The notes under the pieces: generated by a model
Told to the model about the DNA's origin: nothing
Seen by the model: the letters and a program-made list of their open reading frames with translations, nothing else
Database searches by the model: none
Part shown: positions 8,648 to 16,703 of the stretch, one piece after another
Layout: each line of letters begins with the position of its first letter
Position numbering within the stretch: the first letter of the stretch is position 1
Translations under genes and position numbers: made by a program
Source of the DNA: a virus
Virus record (IMG/VR): IMGVR_UViG_3300037200_000120
Span: 1 to 64,000 of that record
Length of the DNA stretch: 64,000 nt
Direction: 5' to 3' (one strand)

Positions 8648-9554
8648 CACAAGTATAGAATGGTGCGACAAAGTATGGAACCCTATAGTCGTGTGTTCTA
8701 TAGTTTCGCCGGGGTGTACAAATTGCTATGCCATGAAGATGGCAGGAAGATGGCGATTGAAGTCTGGCTCAATATATGCTGGCCTTACTAATCCGTCGCA
8801 CGGAGGGCCAGTCTGGAATGGCAAACTCGCACTCGCTAGCGAGGAGACATTGACTATTCCGCTGCGATGGAAGCGCCCGAAAAGAATTTTTGTAAATTCC
8901 ATGGGCGATTTATTCCACAAAGACGCACCCGAAGCCTGGGTCGACCGCGTGTTTGCTGTGATGGCGCTGGCGCCGCAGCACACGTTTATTGTTTTGACGA
9001 AGAGAAGCGCGCGGATGCGAGAATACCTCGGAACTGTCGGGCCTGATGATGCCGAGGATCGGATTTTTCGCGCGCAATTCCATATCGCGCCAGCGTCTGG
9101 GCACGAGGTCAAAGACTGGCCCCTCCCCAACGTCTGGCTCGGCGTCTCCTGCGAGCGCCAGGCCGAAGCCGACGAGCGCATTCCCGACCTGCTTGCGACC
9201 CCGGCGGCGGTAAGGTTCGTCAGTGCCGAACCACTACTCGGGCCAGTCGATTTCACCAATCACGATCCAACTGGCATTCAAGCCGGAATGAAGGCGCACG
9301 GCTGGTCGTCGATCTGGCGGAACAATCTCATCGGCCGACCGTGGCTCGACTGGATTATTGTCGGCGCCGAAAGCGGCCCGCACGCGCGCCCGATGGAATT
9401 GCAATGGGCCGGCGACATCCTGGCGCAATGCAAAGGCGCTGGCGTTGCCGCCTTCATGAAACAACTCTCCGGCCCCGGCGGTCGCGCCATCAAGGACATA
9501 GCGAAGTTTCCAAATGGTCTACGCGTCCGCGAATACCCGAGGGCGGCGTCATGA
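8637..9554 (+). CDS. DUF5131 (phage Gp37/Gp68) family protein
   Basis: The start ATG 8637 has the site AAGGGAG about 10 bp upstream. The 305-residue protein shows the family signature IEWCDKVWNPIVVC ... SPGCTNCYAMKMAGRW (Cys at about 10, 20, 27, 30), then IFVNSMGDLFH and LTKRSARM, and a C-terminal VGAESGPHARPM. DUF5131 has a radical-SAM-like cysteine pattern but no proven reaction. The DNA around 8650-9000 looks less GC-rich than its neighbours, which may indicate separate acquisition. Confidence 0.85.
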   Translation: MAGDTSIEWCDKVWNPIVVCSIVSPGCTNCYAMKMAGRWRLKSGSIYAGLTNPSHGGPVWNGKLALASEETLTIPLRWKRPKRIFVNSMGDLFHKDAPEAWVDRVFAVMALAPQHTFIVLTKRSARMREYLGTVGPDDAEDRIFRAQFHIAPASGHEVKDWPLPNVWLGVSCERQAEADERIPDLLATPAAVRFVSAEPLLGPVDFTNHDPTGIQAGMKAHGWSSIWRNNLIGRPWLDWIIVGAESGPHARPMELQWAGDILAQCKGAGVAAFMKQLSGPGGRAIKDIAKFPNGLRVREYPRAAS

Positions 9555-9643
9555 GCCGGAACGTATGGGACGGCAAGCCGTCGATCCGCATCCGGAAGCG
9601 GCGGAAGTCGGCACGATGCCGGACTGCGGAGACCCGAAGGTAG
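9551..9643 (+). CDS. Short basic peptide (30 aa)
   Basis: ATG overlaps the DUF5131 stop by 4 bp. The product ends in a basic cluster (RIRKRRKSARCRTAETRR). The overlap is the only support; it may be a coupling peptide or chance. Confidence 0.3.
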   Translation: MSRNVWDGKPSIRIRKRRKSARCRTAETRR

Positions 9644-9656
9644 GAGGAACGGCGCG

Positions 9657-10124
9657 ATGAATATGAACAGACTATACGAAATCCTCAAGGCGACCACGAT
9701 CCAACTTCGCAAGGGTGAAGCGGTCGTCACCAAGCAGCCGGGCGTAACCGAGATATTCGCGATGCCGCACGTCGATGAAATACCGGCCGGGTTCGTGCCT
9801 GTCGATATGGAATTTCTGACGATCGGCGTCAATCTTTCGGAGGCTGAACGTCATAGAGGCGATCTGATCGAGATTCTGAAAACCTACCCTGACCAGCGCC
9901 TTGCCCTTGGGCCGTCCTACATCGAAGTCGGCGGCGAGATAGGCGATCAGGGCGCGGCGTTTCAGCTTTTCGCGCTCGGGTCTGTCCTGGGCCTTTGGAA
10001 TCTCATCACGCCGACCTCGCTTGGGTTTGACAGTGATGAGGCCAGAGAAATTGCCGGCCGCGGCTACATCATGATCACCGGCTTCGATCCTGACGGAAAG
10101 AGACCAGAAGGAACGGCGTCATGA
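9657..10124 (+). CDS. Hypothetical protein (155 aa)
   Basis: ATG 9657 has GGAGGAAC upstream. The protein looks globular with a TKQPGVTEIFAMPHVDEIPA segment and a C-terminal part that reads like an alpha/beta fold. No family recognised. Confidence 0.6.
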   Translation: MNMNRLYEILKATTIQLRKGEAVVTKQPGVTEIFAMPHVDEIPAGFVPVDMEFLTIGVNLSEAERHRGDLIEILKTYPDQRLALGPSYIEVGGEIGDQGAAFQLFALGSVLGLWNLITPTSLGFDSDEAREIAGRGYIMITGFDPDGKRPEGTAS

Positions 10125-10186
10125 CGGATGCGAGACGGACGAAGACGCTTACCGATACGGATATCTGGACGGCGTATCGCAGATGA
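10121..10186 (+). CDS. Very short ORF (21 aa) linked by ATGA overl. on both sides
   Basis: It starts inside the stop of the preceding gene and its own TGA overlaps the next ATG at 10183. It may only serve translational coupling, or be the remnant of a longer gene. Confidence 0.25.
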   Translation: MTDARRTKTLTDTDIWTAYRR

Positions 10187-10638
10187 AAGACGCCATTTGC
10201 GCGCTTCCCCTCCCCGAGGCGACGCCCGACCCGCGCGATGAAATCCGCCGCGAGTTGATCGAACACCTCGATCGGCAAATCGAGCACGCGAAAGAAAACT
10301 CAGCAAGTCTCATTGCTTGGGAAGCAGATTATCCAGACAACAGAAGACCGAGCGAGGGTCGTTGTCGAGAGAGGGCCGGACAGTACCTCGAAGAGGTCCG
10401 CATGCTGTTCGCGGGCTGGCCTGAGAAGCCGATTCCGCTGCCGAGTCCCGACCCGCGCGACGCCCTGCTGGCGTTGGCAAAAGAAGCCTTGATCCATGTT
10501 CGCGAGACCATAGACGCGGTGGATCACGTTATCCCTGATTGGGCTAAAGAAGAGTCGGTCGCGATTCACGAAGCCGGGATCGTCGTTACGGAAGCCATCG
10601 CCGCCATCGAAGAAGACAATAATGGAACAGATCAATGA
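10183..10638 (+). CDS. Hypothetical helical protein (151 aa)
   Basis: Predicted mostly helical. DPRDEIRRELIEHLDRQIEH is followed later by DPRDALLALAKEALIHVRET, which suggests two related helical modules. Coupled to the next gene by an ATGA overlap. Function unknown. Confidence 0.6.
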   Translation: MKDAICALPLPEATPDPRDEIRRELIEHLDRQIEHAKENSASLIAWEADYPDNRRPSEGRCRERAGQYLEEVRMLFAGWPEKPIPLPSPDPRDALLALAKEALIHVRETIDAVDHVIPDWAKEESVAIHEAGIVVTEAIAAIEEDNNGTDQ

Positions 10639-11927
10639 CCGAACCATCAATCCCTGGCCACTGGTATCTCGGCGTGGCGTCGTTCATCGCGGCTCACAAC
10701 GCCGTCATCGGCGACAAAGACGCCAAGATCGCCAGGCTCTCCGCCGAGCTGGAGGTAATGACGCGCGACCGAGACGCATGCAAAGCGCTTTTTGGGCCGA
10801 GCGAACGCGCCGCTCAAATTGCGACCGACCGGAATGTGATGCTGTCCGCTGAACTGGTCGAAGCGAAGCGGCAATGGAGCAACTACGAGTCGGCTGCGTC
10901 AGACTGGTTTGCTCGGGGGAATGCCTTAATGGCGGCTCTGGAGCGCACGATCCCGGGGCTTGAAGATAGAGCCGCGAGAGTGCGCGCCGACTGGGAAACT
11001 ACGGATGAGCAGGAGGCCGACGCCGAAGAGGATGTAGCGACCGCCCGCGCCGCCATCGCCAATATCCACGCGACGAAGGGTAGAGGGCGCCCGACATATA
11101 ACATCACCATCAGGGCAGAGCCTCGTGAGGGCGGATACTACTTTATATCGAGTCCAGAGTTAAAAGGGTTTACTCTTTTGCTGGAGCCGGGAAACTATGA
11201 CGATTTGAAGACGTTTATTGACGCTATTTATGAACCGCTAACGAAGTATTTGACAATACTCAATCGTGCTCGCAGTAACGCGCAAGCGAAAAATGTTCGT
11301 ATGCGTTCTCTGAAGATGAGCGACGGCACCCAGATGGTAGAGCTGTCCACCCAGTTGGAGGCGGCGCGGGAGGCGGCAACGCGGGCCGATCGCATCGCCA
11401 AAATGACACAACGCGGGCGGCGGTTCGCCAGCGAGCAATGGGCGAGAGCCGCTCAGGAAGCCTTGGACGGCAAGCCTCAAAACCTGCGCAATCGCGTCGA
11501 ACTACAGCGGGTGTCGATAGCTGCGGTCGGCCGTGATCAGACGGACGGTTCCCCGTTAATCGAATTGGACGAAAATAATCTGGCGTTTATCGACGAAGGG
11601 TTGGAGGCGGCGCGGGAGGCGCTGGAGCCGTTCGCGAAGATCGCGGACACAATCCCAGATGGCCTCTCAGACAACTGGATTCTCGAAGGCGCTTGGGCAG
11701 AAGGAGTTTTTTCGACAGTCACTAACGGCGACTTCCGCCGCGCCCGCGCCGCGCTCGGCAAGCTCGCCGCGACGAAGGGGGCGCCGCAGGACGAAACGCC
11801 GCGATGGCCCCACGGATGCCCTCACCCCAACTCGTGCGCCCGCCATGGTCAATGCGGGTATCTCGGTTGTCGATATGAGGGCATGGACATCAAGGCCGAC
11901 ATTCTCGCCGCGACGAAGGGGGAGTGA
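10635..11927 (+). CDS. Mosaic coiled-coil protein with DUF1902-like insert (430 aa)
   Basis: Coiled coil (about 20-150), then a compact beta-alpha segment (YNITIRAEPREGGYYFISSP ... about 155-200) resembling the HicB-like/DUF1902 fold, then more coiled coil, and a cysteine-containing tail (HGCPHPNSCARHGQCGYLGC, about 395-420) that could bind metal. The DUF1902-like part has two relatives in this window, at 13780 and 22241. The function is unknown; a mosaic of early-gene modules is likely. Confidence 0.6.
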   Translation: MTEPSIPGHWYLGVASFIAAHNAVIGDKDAKIARLSAELEVMTRDRDACKALFGPSERAAQIATDRNVMLSAELVEAKRQWSNYESAASDWFARGNALMAALERTIPGLEDRAARVRADWETTDEQEADAEEDVATARAAIANIHATKGRGRPTYNITIRAEPREGGYYFISSPELKGFTLLLEPGNYDDLKTFIDAIYEPLTKYLTILNRARSNAQAKNVRMRSLKMSDGTQMVELSTQLEAAREAATRADRIAKMTQRGRRFASEQWARAAQEALDGKPQNLRNRVELQRVSIAAVGRDQTDGSPLIELDENNLAFIDEGLEAAREALEPFAKIADTIPDGLSDNWILEGAWAEGVFSTVTNGDFRRARAALGKLAATKGAPQDETPRWPHGCPHPNSCARHGQCGYLGCRYEGMDIKADILAATKGE

Positions 11928-11928
11928 C

Positions 11929-12189
11929 GTGACGCTAGATCAAGCTCGCCGAACCGCCGCATTGATCAAGGCTCACGACCGAGCAACCAAGATTATTTCG
12001 ATCATGGAACAGAGCGACAAGCCTTACGTCTACGCCGAGTTGTCCTGTCGAGATAGCCCGGCCGCTGACGTCGAGGGGAATCACCCCTATAATATCCTCG
12101 CCGTTCCGCGCGACCTCGCAATCAAGATGCTGACGGCGCTGCGTGCCGACGCGATCCAAGAGATGCAGGCTTATGGAGTTGATGTTTGA
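11929..12189 (+). CDS. Hypothetical protein (86 aa, GTG start)
   Basis: GTG 11929 follows the previous stop at once, with GGGGGAG upstream. Helical N-terminus, then a HPYNILAVPRDLAIKMLTAL segment. It is the last gene before the IS200/IS605 insertion. Confidence 0.55.
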   Translation: MTLDQARRTAALIKAHDRATKIISIMEQSDKPYVYAELSCRDSPAADVEGNHPYNILAVPRDLAIKMLTALRADAIQEMQAYGVDV

Positions 12190-12330
12190 CAGATCGTCCC
12201 TTAACGTCTTCCCCGCCCTAAAGGACGGGGATTTCCACAACCGGAGGCGAACGTTCTCGCCCGACACGTAGAATATTCCAAGCCGCGTTAACGTCGCGAT
12301 CATGCGACGCCCCACAGTCGGAACAAGTCC
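12190..12330 (-). ncRNA. Predicted omega-RNA region of tnpB
   Basis: In IS200/IS605 elements the omega RNA overlaps the tnpB 3' end and runs to the element end. Here the minus-strand transcript carries a stable hairpin (CCCCGUCCUUUAGGGCGGGG, 12211-12230) that includes the stop codon. An almost identical hairpin follows the second, truncated tnpB at 22086-22105. The boundaries given are approximate. Confidence 0.35.
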
Positions 12331-13291
12331 AGTGCCTCACTCCAAGCGCGCCCATACCTTTCGGACTGCTGGCGGGACGAGTCCCACAGCACGAGCACGT
12401 TTGGGAAGTCCATCGTTCGTCAGCTTCGATGTAGCGAGCGTTGTGCCTTCTGGCCTTGTACGCAAGCTGGCTACGGAAGGTCGTCCAACTCGCGTCGAGC
12501 ACGGATTTAGCCATCCGAGTCTTTGCCAGTTGAGCCGCCTTCACATTGCCGACGACGATCAGTTCGTTCTCGCGAGCAATCCGCGTGGACTGTTCGTGAA
12601 GGTGGTGGCGGCGCGTGTTGGCGATCTTGGCGTGGATCGCCTTGACGCGGGCCGAATTGTTGGCGCGTTGCGCTATCGCAAGCTGCGCTTCGTATTGCCG
12701 GTAATGTTGCAGCGCCGGAACCTCGGACCCGTCCGTGCAGACCGCCAGCGTCTTCAACCCAAGGTCAATGCCGATTTCGCCATTGCCGGTCGGAAGGTTG
12801 CCTTCGACCTCGCATTGAAAGGCCACGTACCAGCGCCCGCGCGCATCCTGAGTGAAGCAACCTGCCTTGATAGCGCCGCCGAGGTCGCGCGACTTCCAGA
12901 ACAGAAACCGCCGCTTGAGATAGGTGACGGCGTTTCCGGCGACTTGGACGGCGCGCGGAATAAACGGAACCCACCCAAGCGCCCGCTTCGGGCCGCCGCT
13001 GGCGCGGAACCGCAAGTGGCCTTTCTTGGCGTCGCGGGAGACGGCGAACTGGCGGCAGATCGCGGCCACGGTGTCGGAGTGCAAGCCAAGGTCTTTCGCC
13101 GCGCCGGTGCAAAGCTTGATCAGGTCGAAGCCGGTCGGCCACTTGGTGGCGCGCCCGGCTTTCCATCGCTGCTCAGCCTCGCGCTGAATTTGGCAGCAAT
13201 AGTTCCAGACCTGATTGCACGCCCAAGCGTGGCGGGCGAGATGCTTTCCGGCCCCGCTGTCCTTGACGCGATATTTGAATGTGAGCATCAT
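12218..13291 (-). CDS. tnpB: TnpB-like RNA-guided nuclease (OrfB, IS605 family)
   Basis: The 357-residue protein has RuvC-I GIDLGLKTLAVC (Asp about 176), a RuvC-II strand reading LIVVGNV (about 244-250), a zinc ribbon CSCCG / CSDCG (about 299-326) and RuvC-III DRDVNAAWNIL (Asp about 331-333). The usual RuvC-II glutamate position is Gly 248. This subgroup is common among proteobacterial OrfB proteins; I recall that some TnpBs use a relocated acidic residue. Start chosen at MMLTFKYRVKD; a longer frame to 13348 would overlap tnpA. The guide (omega) RNA is expected to cover the 3' end of this gene and the hairpin at 12211-12230. Confidence 0.85.
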   Translation of the reverse strand: MMLTFKYRVKDSGAGKHLARHAWACNQVWNYCCQIQREAEQRWKAGRATKWPTGFDLIKLCTGAAKDLGLHSDTVAAICRQFAVSRDAKKGHLRFRASGGPKRALGWVPFIPRAVQVAGNAVTYLKRRFLFWKSRDLGGAIKAGCFTQDARGRWYVAFQCEVEGNLPTGNGEIGIDLGLKTLAVCTDGSEVPALQHYRQYEAQLAIAQRANNSARVKAIHAKIANTRRHHLHEQSTRIARENELIVVGNVKAAQLAKTRMAKSVLDASWTTFRSQLAYKARRHNARYIEADERWTSQTCSCCGTRPASSPKGMGALGVRHWTCSDCGASHDRDVNAAWNILRVGRERSPPVVEIPVL

Positions 13292-13321
13292 CCCGGCCGG
13301 TGTAATTGGTCTGAGGCCGAA

Positions 13322-13834
13322 ATGCAAGACTTTCGTACAGGGCGGCATGTTGTCTACGAACTACACGTCCACTTGGTCTTTGTCACGAAATACCGCCGCG
13401 ACGTGCTGTCGGCGCTCGCTATCGACGACATGTCGCGCATCTTCGCCAAGGTCTGCAAAGACTTCGGGGCCGAACTGATCGAGTGTAACGGGGAAGACGA
13501 TCACGTCCATCTTCTCGTGAACTATCCGCCCAAGGTCGCGATTTCCAATCTCGTCAATTCCCTCAAGGGCGTGTCGAGCCGGCGACTTCGCGAGGATAGG
13601 CCCGAAGTGAGCGGGCGCTATCGGCAAGGCGTCCTGTGGTCGCCATCCTACTTTGCAGCGTCATGCGGCGGAGCGCCCCTATCGGTGATTTCACAATATG
13701 TCCGATCCCAAAGAGAGGCGCTTACGCGCCCCGCTATCCCTCCCCGGCCTGAAGGCCGAGGTTTCTCGCGGAGAAACAGATGGCTGACCCATCAGAAACA
13801 ACCACAGGATTCCGGCGCTACGCCATTACCGTGA
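13322..13834 (+). CDS. tnpA: IS200-type Y1 transposase TnpA
   Basis: It has the HUH motif DDHVHLLV (His about 61 and 63) and the catalytic tyrosine in VISQYVRSQ (about 126), preceded by GVLWSPSYFAASCGGAPLSV. These are the hallmarks of single-strand transposases. Family members usually stop soon after the tyrosine helix. Here the frame runs on about 40 codons through the end hairpin into the next gene, so the native stop seems lost or outside. It overlaps the start of the 13780 gene by 55 bp. Confidence 0.85.
   Translation: MQDFRTGRHVVYELHVHLVFVTKYRRDVLSALAIDDMSRIFAKVCKDFGAELIECNGEDDHVHLLVNYPPKVAISNLVNSLKGVSSRRLREDRPEVSGRYRQGVLWSPSYFAASCGGAPLSVISQYVRSQREALTRPAIPPRPEGRGFSRRNRWLTHQKQPQDSGATPLP
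13742..13761 (+). other. Subterminal hairpin at the right end of the IS200/IS605 element
   Basis: CCCCGGCCTGAAGGCCGAGG forms an 8-bp stem with one mismatch and a short loop, similar in form to the opposite end hairpin at 12211-12230. Confidence 0.5.
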
Positions 13835-14151
13835 TTTTCTGGATTCTCAAGGGATGGTGGAGCGTGAGAGACGATCTGCTGAAGCCCGGGCGGCACGCGG
13901 CTGGTGCCGGCAACCCAATCGAACGCGTCACCATCGAAACAACCGTCGCCGTCGATATAGAAGAAGGCGAGGCCGGTGGCTGGTACGCGTCGAGCCCCAT
14001 GGTCAAGGGATTACTGCTCTTCGGCCATAGCCGCGATGAATTGCTCGCGAGGATTCCCGGCGCCATCCGCGAACTCACCGCCGCGAACATGGACCCGGAG
14101 ATTATCGCGTTGCAGCGGGTCGCGAACGCTAGCGGAACGGGCCGCGCATGA
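13780..14151 (+). CDS. DUF1902/HicB-like small protein (123 aa)
   Basis: After a hydrophobic N-terminal stretch (YAITVIFWILKGWW) comes VAVDIEEGEAGGWYASSPMV and an HSRDELLARIPGAIREL helix, the pattern of DUF1902/HicB-like folds. It is paralogous to the 22241 product (DIEYHDSGLWYASSQMM ... HSREECVAKIPGAL). The ribosome site GGAGAAACAG sits just after the IS end. In HicAB systems this fold neutralises a toxin, but no HicA-like partner is adjacent. Confidence 0.6.
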   Translation: MADPSETTTGFRRYAITVIFWILKGWWSVRDDLLKPGRHAAGAGNPIERVTIETTVAVDIEEGEAGGWYASSPMVKGLLLFGHSRDELLARIPGAIRELTAANMDPEIIALQRVANASGTGRA

Positions 14152-14237
14152 CCCGCCGCGCGATCCCGCAAGCCGAGCCGGGCAATGAGAAGATCGACCT
14201 CTATACGAAGCCGGCCGATATCGGGGATGGTCTATGA
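14148..14237 (+). CDS. Short ORF (29 aa)
   Basis: ATG overlaps the preceding TGA; its own TGA overlaps ATG 14234. Hydrophilic peptide without recognisable features. Support is only the coupling pattern. Confidence 0.3.
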   Translation: MTRRAIPQAEPGNEKIDLYTKPADIGDGL

Positions 14238-14368
14238 TCCGCAGCGTGCTTCCTCCCTTTCCCGACGCGGCTTTTGTCCTGCGGAACTATCTTCCGGTAT
14301 TATGTAGCAACCGTCCAAAGCAATTTTGCGGCGCCGCCCCCACCTATCACAAAGGAAAACTGAGATAG
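14234..14368 (+). CDS. Short ORF (44 aa), doubtful
   Basis: Coupled by ATGA to the previous short ORF. It includes the 19-bp repeated element at 14294-14312, which at its other locations is non-coding, so the reading frame may be fortuitous. Confidence 0.2.
   Translation: MIRSVLPPFPDAAFVLRNYLPVLCSNRPKQFCGAAPTYHKGKLR
14294..14312 (+). repeat. Dispersed 19-bp element, copy 1
   Basis: CCGGTATTATGTAGCAACC, identical at 18630-18648 and nearly so, inverted, at 17747-17761 and 21494-21509. TATTAT could be a -10 box but conservation extends on both sides, as for an operator or recombination site. Confidence 0.6.
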
Positions 14369-14411
14369 GAGGCGCGCCATGTGGGCGCGCGCGGCGATGG
14401 CCGTACTGCTT

Positions 14412-15212
14412 TTATTTAACGTAACCCCCGTCGCAAAATTGGATTGCTCCGGACAGGAGTTTTGTCAGACAAACACTAGTCTCATGCGACTTGGCGCTTG
14501 TCCCGAAATAGATAAATGTCGCTTTGATACTGATTCCACGTTCTGTTTTAGAGATAGAATCGATAGCTTCTTGCGTCATGGGAGCGGAAATAATCGTAAA
14601 GAACTGATCGTCCGTGGGCGCAATTGGGGTCAGTTTGTTGGCATCGGATTGCCCATAAGATCTGACGAACTGCCCGTTGCCAAGCTTTATAAAGGTCTCG
14701 TAAGTTCCGCCAGTTACAAATCCTTTCCCGTCGTTTGTAAAATGGAAGCTCCAGTATACTTGAATCATTCCGGTTTTTTCATTTCGAAAACGTTCTGGTG
14801 CTCCCAAATTCTTTCCAGCCCAGATTATGGGTATTTGCTCGTCACGCATTTCGTCAAGTTGCCCCTCGATGGCGCGGAGAGTCCTATACGCGACGAGAGC
14901 GCCTATTATTCCAACGAAGACCAAGGCAAGCGTGAGTCTGCTTATGGATTTGGTGGATTCGGCGACAGTTCGTTCATAACGATGGCTATCGTCTTCTGTG
15001 TCGGGTTTTTTGCTTCCCTTCAGGCAGGCGAAGAGTTGTTTTATTTTAAAAATAATCTGCTTGGTTGGGTGTGGTCTGGGTTGGCCACCAGTTGCGTGGC
15101 GATTATTTGGTGGTTTTTGTTTGAAATCGTCCCGTAAAGTGCGAATCCCAACGCTTGCGCAATAGAGGGTCGCCGCGGCGACTAGCGCGGCAATAGCGTA
15201 TAAAACACTCAT
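14412..15212 (-). CDS. Membrane protein with two N-terminal helices (266 aa)
   Basis: A first hydrophobic helix (VLYAIAALVAAATLYCAS), a cytoplasmic basic segment, then a second helix (LTLALVFVGIIGALVAYRTL) running into the coiled segment RAIEGQLDEMRDEQIPIIW. The remaining 160 residues look like a beta-rich soluble domain. This layout is common in uncharacterised bacterial membrane proteins, some near defence genes. The opposite-strand frame (14379-15137) is a shadow. The DNA looks less GC-rich than phage neighbours. Confidence 0.75.
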   Translation of the reverse strand: MSVLYAIAALVAAATLYCASVGIRTLRDDFKQKPPNNRHATGGQPRPHPTKQIIFKIKQLFACLKGSKKPDTEDDSHRYERTVAESTKSISRLTLALVFVGIIGALVAYRTLRAIEGQLDEMRDEQIPIIWAGKNLGAPERFRNEKTGMIQVYWSFHFTNDGKGFVTGGTYETFIKLGNGQFVRSYGQSDANKLTPIAPTDDQFFTIISAPMTQEAIDSISKTERGISIKATFIYFGTSAKSHETSVCLTKLLSGAIQFCDGGYVK

Positions 15213-15224
15213 GGTAGGGCCTGA

Positions 15225-15464
15225 CTAAATTTCCTCCAACCTTACCGCGTCCCGCTCCAAAACCGCTAGGCAGGCCACGAAGAAAGTTGCCGGGAACGTT
15301 CCGCGGGCCAACTTGCTCGTGACGCCGGCCTCGGTTTCCTCCAGGCCGTGCGAGGTCAATCGTTCCGCCAAGTCTTTGTAGCTGAGTTCCGCTCGCTTCA
15401 ATTCCGCTTTCAAGAACCGTCGAATTCGGTTGGCGTATTCCAATTCCTTAGCCGGCATAACCAT
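15225..15464 (-). CDS. DUF6471-like small regulator (79 aa)
   Basis: Sequence RIRRFLKAELKRAELSYKDL ... GVTSKLARGTFPATFFVACL fits DUF6471, which has a helix-turn-helix-like core. It is transcribed away from a region with strong palindromes (15477-15566), so it could be the repressor that binds them. It lies 12 bp downstream of the 14412-15212 gene start in the same direction. Confidence 0.75.
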   Translation of the reverse strand: MVMPAKELEYANRIRRFLKAELKRAELSYKDLAERLTSHGLEETEAGVTSKLARGTFPATFFVACLAVLERDAVRLEEI

Positions 15465-15476
15465 GATGGCTTCTCC

Positions 15477-15566
15477 ATGTGCAATTTATCTTGCACATAT
15501 GCCATTTTCCTGTTGACTATGCAACGCCAGTATCCTATCATATGTGCACGGTCAAGGGCACATATG
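15477..15566. promoter_or_regulatory. Promoter with two operator-like palindromes
   Basis: TGTGCAA-N6-TTGCACA (15477-15496) lies just before the DUF6471 start. TTGACT (15513-15518), a 17-bp spacer and TATCAT (15536-15541) form a good rightward sigma70-type promoter. CATATGTGC-N10-GCACATATG (15539-15547/15558-15566), a perfect 9-bp palindrome, covers the start point. GCACATATGC occurs in both palindromes (15493-15502, 15558-15567). Confidence 0.7.
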
Positions 15567-15568
15567 CA

Positions 15569-16552
15569 ATGTCGCAACACTTCCTTCTTTCCTCTAGCGC
15601 CCGCACTCTCAGCCTCGCCCAAGTGCTGCGCATGAGCGATACGGAAGCCGAGACGCTGTTCGCCTCGCTCCGCTGGCCCGATACCAAGGGCGAGCCGGTT
15701 TGCCCAGGCTGCGGTTGCCTCAAGCCCTATACCGATCGCCGCCCAAGCGGCTCGCTGCGCTTCCGTTGCCGCGATTGCGAGGCTTCCTACTCTCTCACCA
15801 GCGGGACACTGTTCGCCTTCCACAAGCTCCCACTCCGCACCTATCTCGCCGCGATTGCAATCTCGGTAAACGAGGTCAAGGGCAAGAACGCGCTCGCCCT
15901 CTCGCGCGATCTGGACGTGCAATACAAAACCGCTTTCGTCCTTTCCCACAAAATCCGCGAAGCCGTCGCCTCGGAAATGAAGGGCGCGCATGTCGGCGGC
16001 GAGGGCAAGGTCGCGGAAGTCGACGGCGCATATTTCGGCGGATATGTGAAGCCCGCCAATCATGCCGAGAACAGAGTTGATCGCCGGTTGGCAGTCAATC
16101 AAAATGGCAAGCGTAAGGTCGTCGTCGTCATTCGCGAACGCGACGGGCGCACGCTCACTCAGGTGTTTAAGAGTGAACTTCAATCAACCACGTTCATTCG
16201 CTCGAGAGTCGCCAAGGGAACCGAGCTGATGGCCGACGAAGCCAACTCTTGGAACAACCTAGAAGCGAGCTTTCCAATCAAGCGCATCAATCATCAAGAG
16301 GCTTACAGCGAAGATGGCGCTTGCACGAATGATGCGGAGAACTTTTTCAGCCGCATGCGTCGCGCCGAGCTTGGCCACTTCCATCATATTGCTGGCGTCT
16401 ATCTCGGTCGCTACGCCGCTGAGTCCGCTTGGCGCGACGACCATCGCGTAGAGCCGAACGGGATGCAGTTCCGCGCCATCATCGGCCTTGTCGCTAAGAA
16501 CAAGCCTAGCGTGGATTTCTGTGGATATTGGCAGAGGGCGAATGGCGCGTAG
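15569..16552 (+). CDS. IS1595-family (ISXO2-like) transposase
   Basis: The 327-residue protein has an N-terminal zinc ribbon (CPGCGCLKPY ... RFRCRDCEASYSLTSGTLF), then the DDE-type catalytic domain: AEVDGAYFGG (first Asp), ELMADEANSW (second Asp) and the ending NDAENFFSRMRRAELGHFHH (acidic third residue region). This matches ISXO2-like transposases. ATG 15569 is preferred over 15479 because the leader contains the promoter and palindromes. I could not find clear terminal inverted repeats, so element ends are not called. Confidence 0.9.
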   Translation: MSQHFLLSSSARTLSLAQVLRMSDTEAETLFASLRWPDTKGEPVCPGCGCLKPYTDRRPSGSLRFRCRDCEASYSLTSGTLFAFHKLPLRTYLAAIAISVNEVKGKNALALSRDLDVQYKTAFVLSHKIREAVASEMKGAHVGGEGKVAEVDGAYFGGYVKPANHAENRVDRRLAVNQNGKRKVVVVIRERDGRTLTQVFKSELQSTTFIRSRVAKGTELMADEANSWNNLEASFPIKRINHQEAYSEDGACTNDAENFFSRMRRAELGHFHHIAGVYLGRYAAESAWRDDHRVEPNGMQFRAIIGLVAKNKPSVDFCGYWQRANGA

Positions 16553-16703
16553 TCGCGCAGAGCCCTGGAAAAGCCCATTGTGCGCAGATATGGCGTTCTT
16601 GCTTCGTCCAGAAAAGCCCCCATTGCGCATTCAATGGGAATGAGGTACATGGCAACCTGGTCAACGCCCCGTCATTTGGGGAACGATTCGGGACAAATGT
16701 AGT

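Larger units (their letters stand above)
12205..13770. mobile_element. IS200/IS605-family element with divergent tnpA and tnpB
   Basis: tnpB (minus) and tnpA (plus) are divergent from about 13300, the IS605-type arrangement. Imperfect hairpins mark both ends: 12211-12230 (through the tnpB stop) and 13742-13761 (inside the tnpA 3' end). IS200/IS605 elements have such subterminal hairpins instead of inverted repeats. Exact ends and the target tetranucleotide cannot be fixed by eye. The element is inserted between early genes at 12189 and 13780. Confidence 0.75.

Noticed and set aside
12302-13321. Upstream extension of tnpA
   Set aside because: It is antisense to tnpB; the Y1 transposase begins at 13322.
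14379-15137. 252-aa rightward frame
   Set aside because: The opposite strand encodes a well-formed two-helix membrane protein; this frame is its shadow.
15569-16700. Defined terminal inverted repeats for the IS1595 element
   Set aside because: The palindromes at the left end have no counterpart at the right end, so the element limits stay open.
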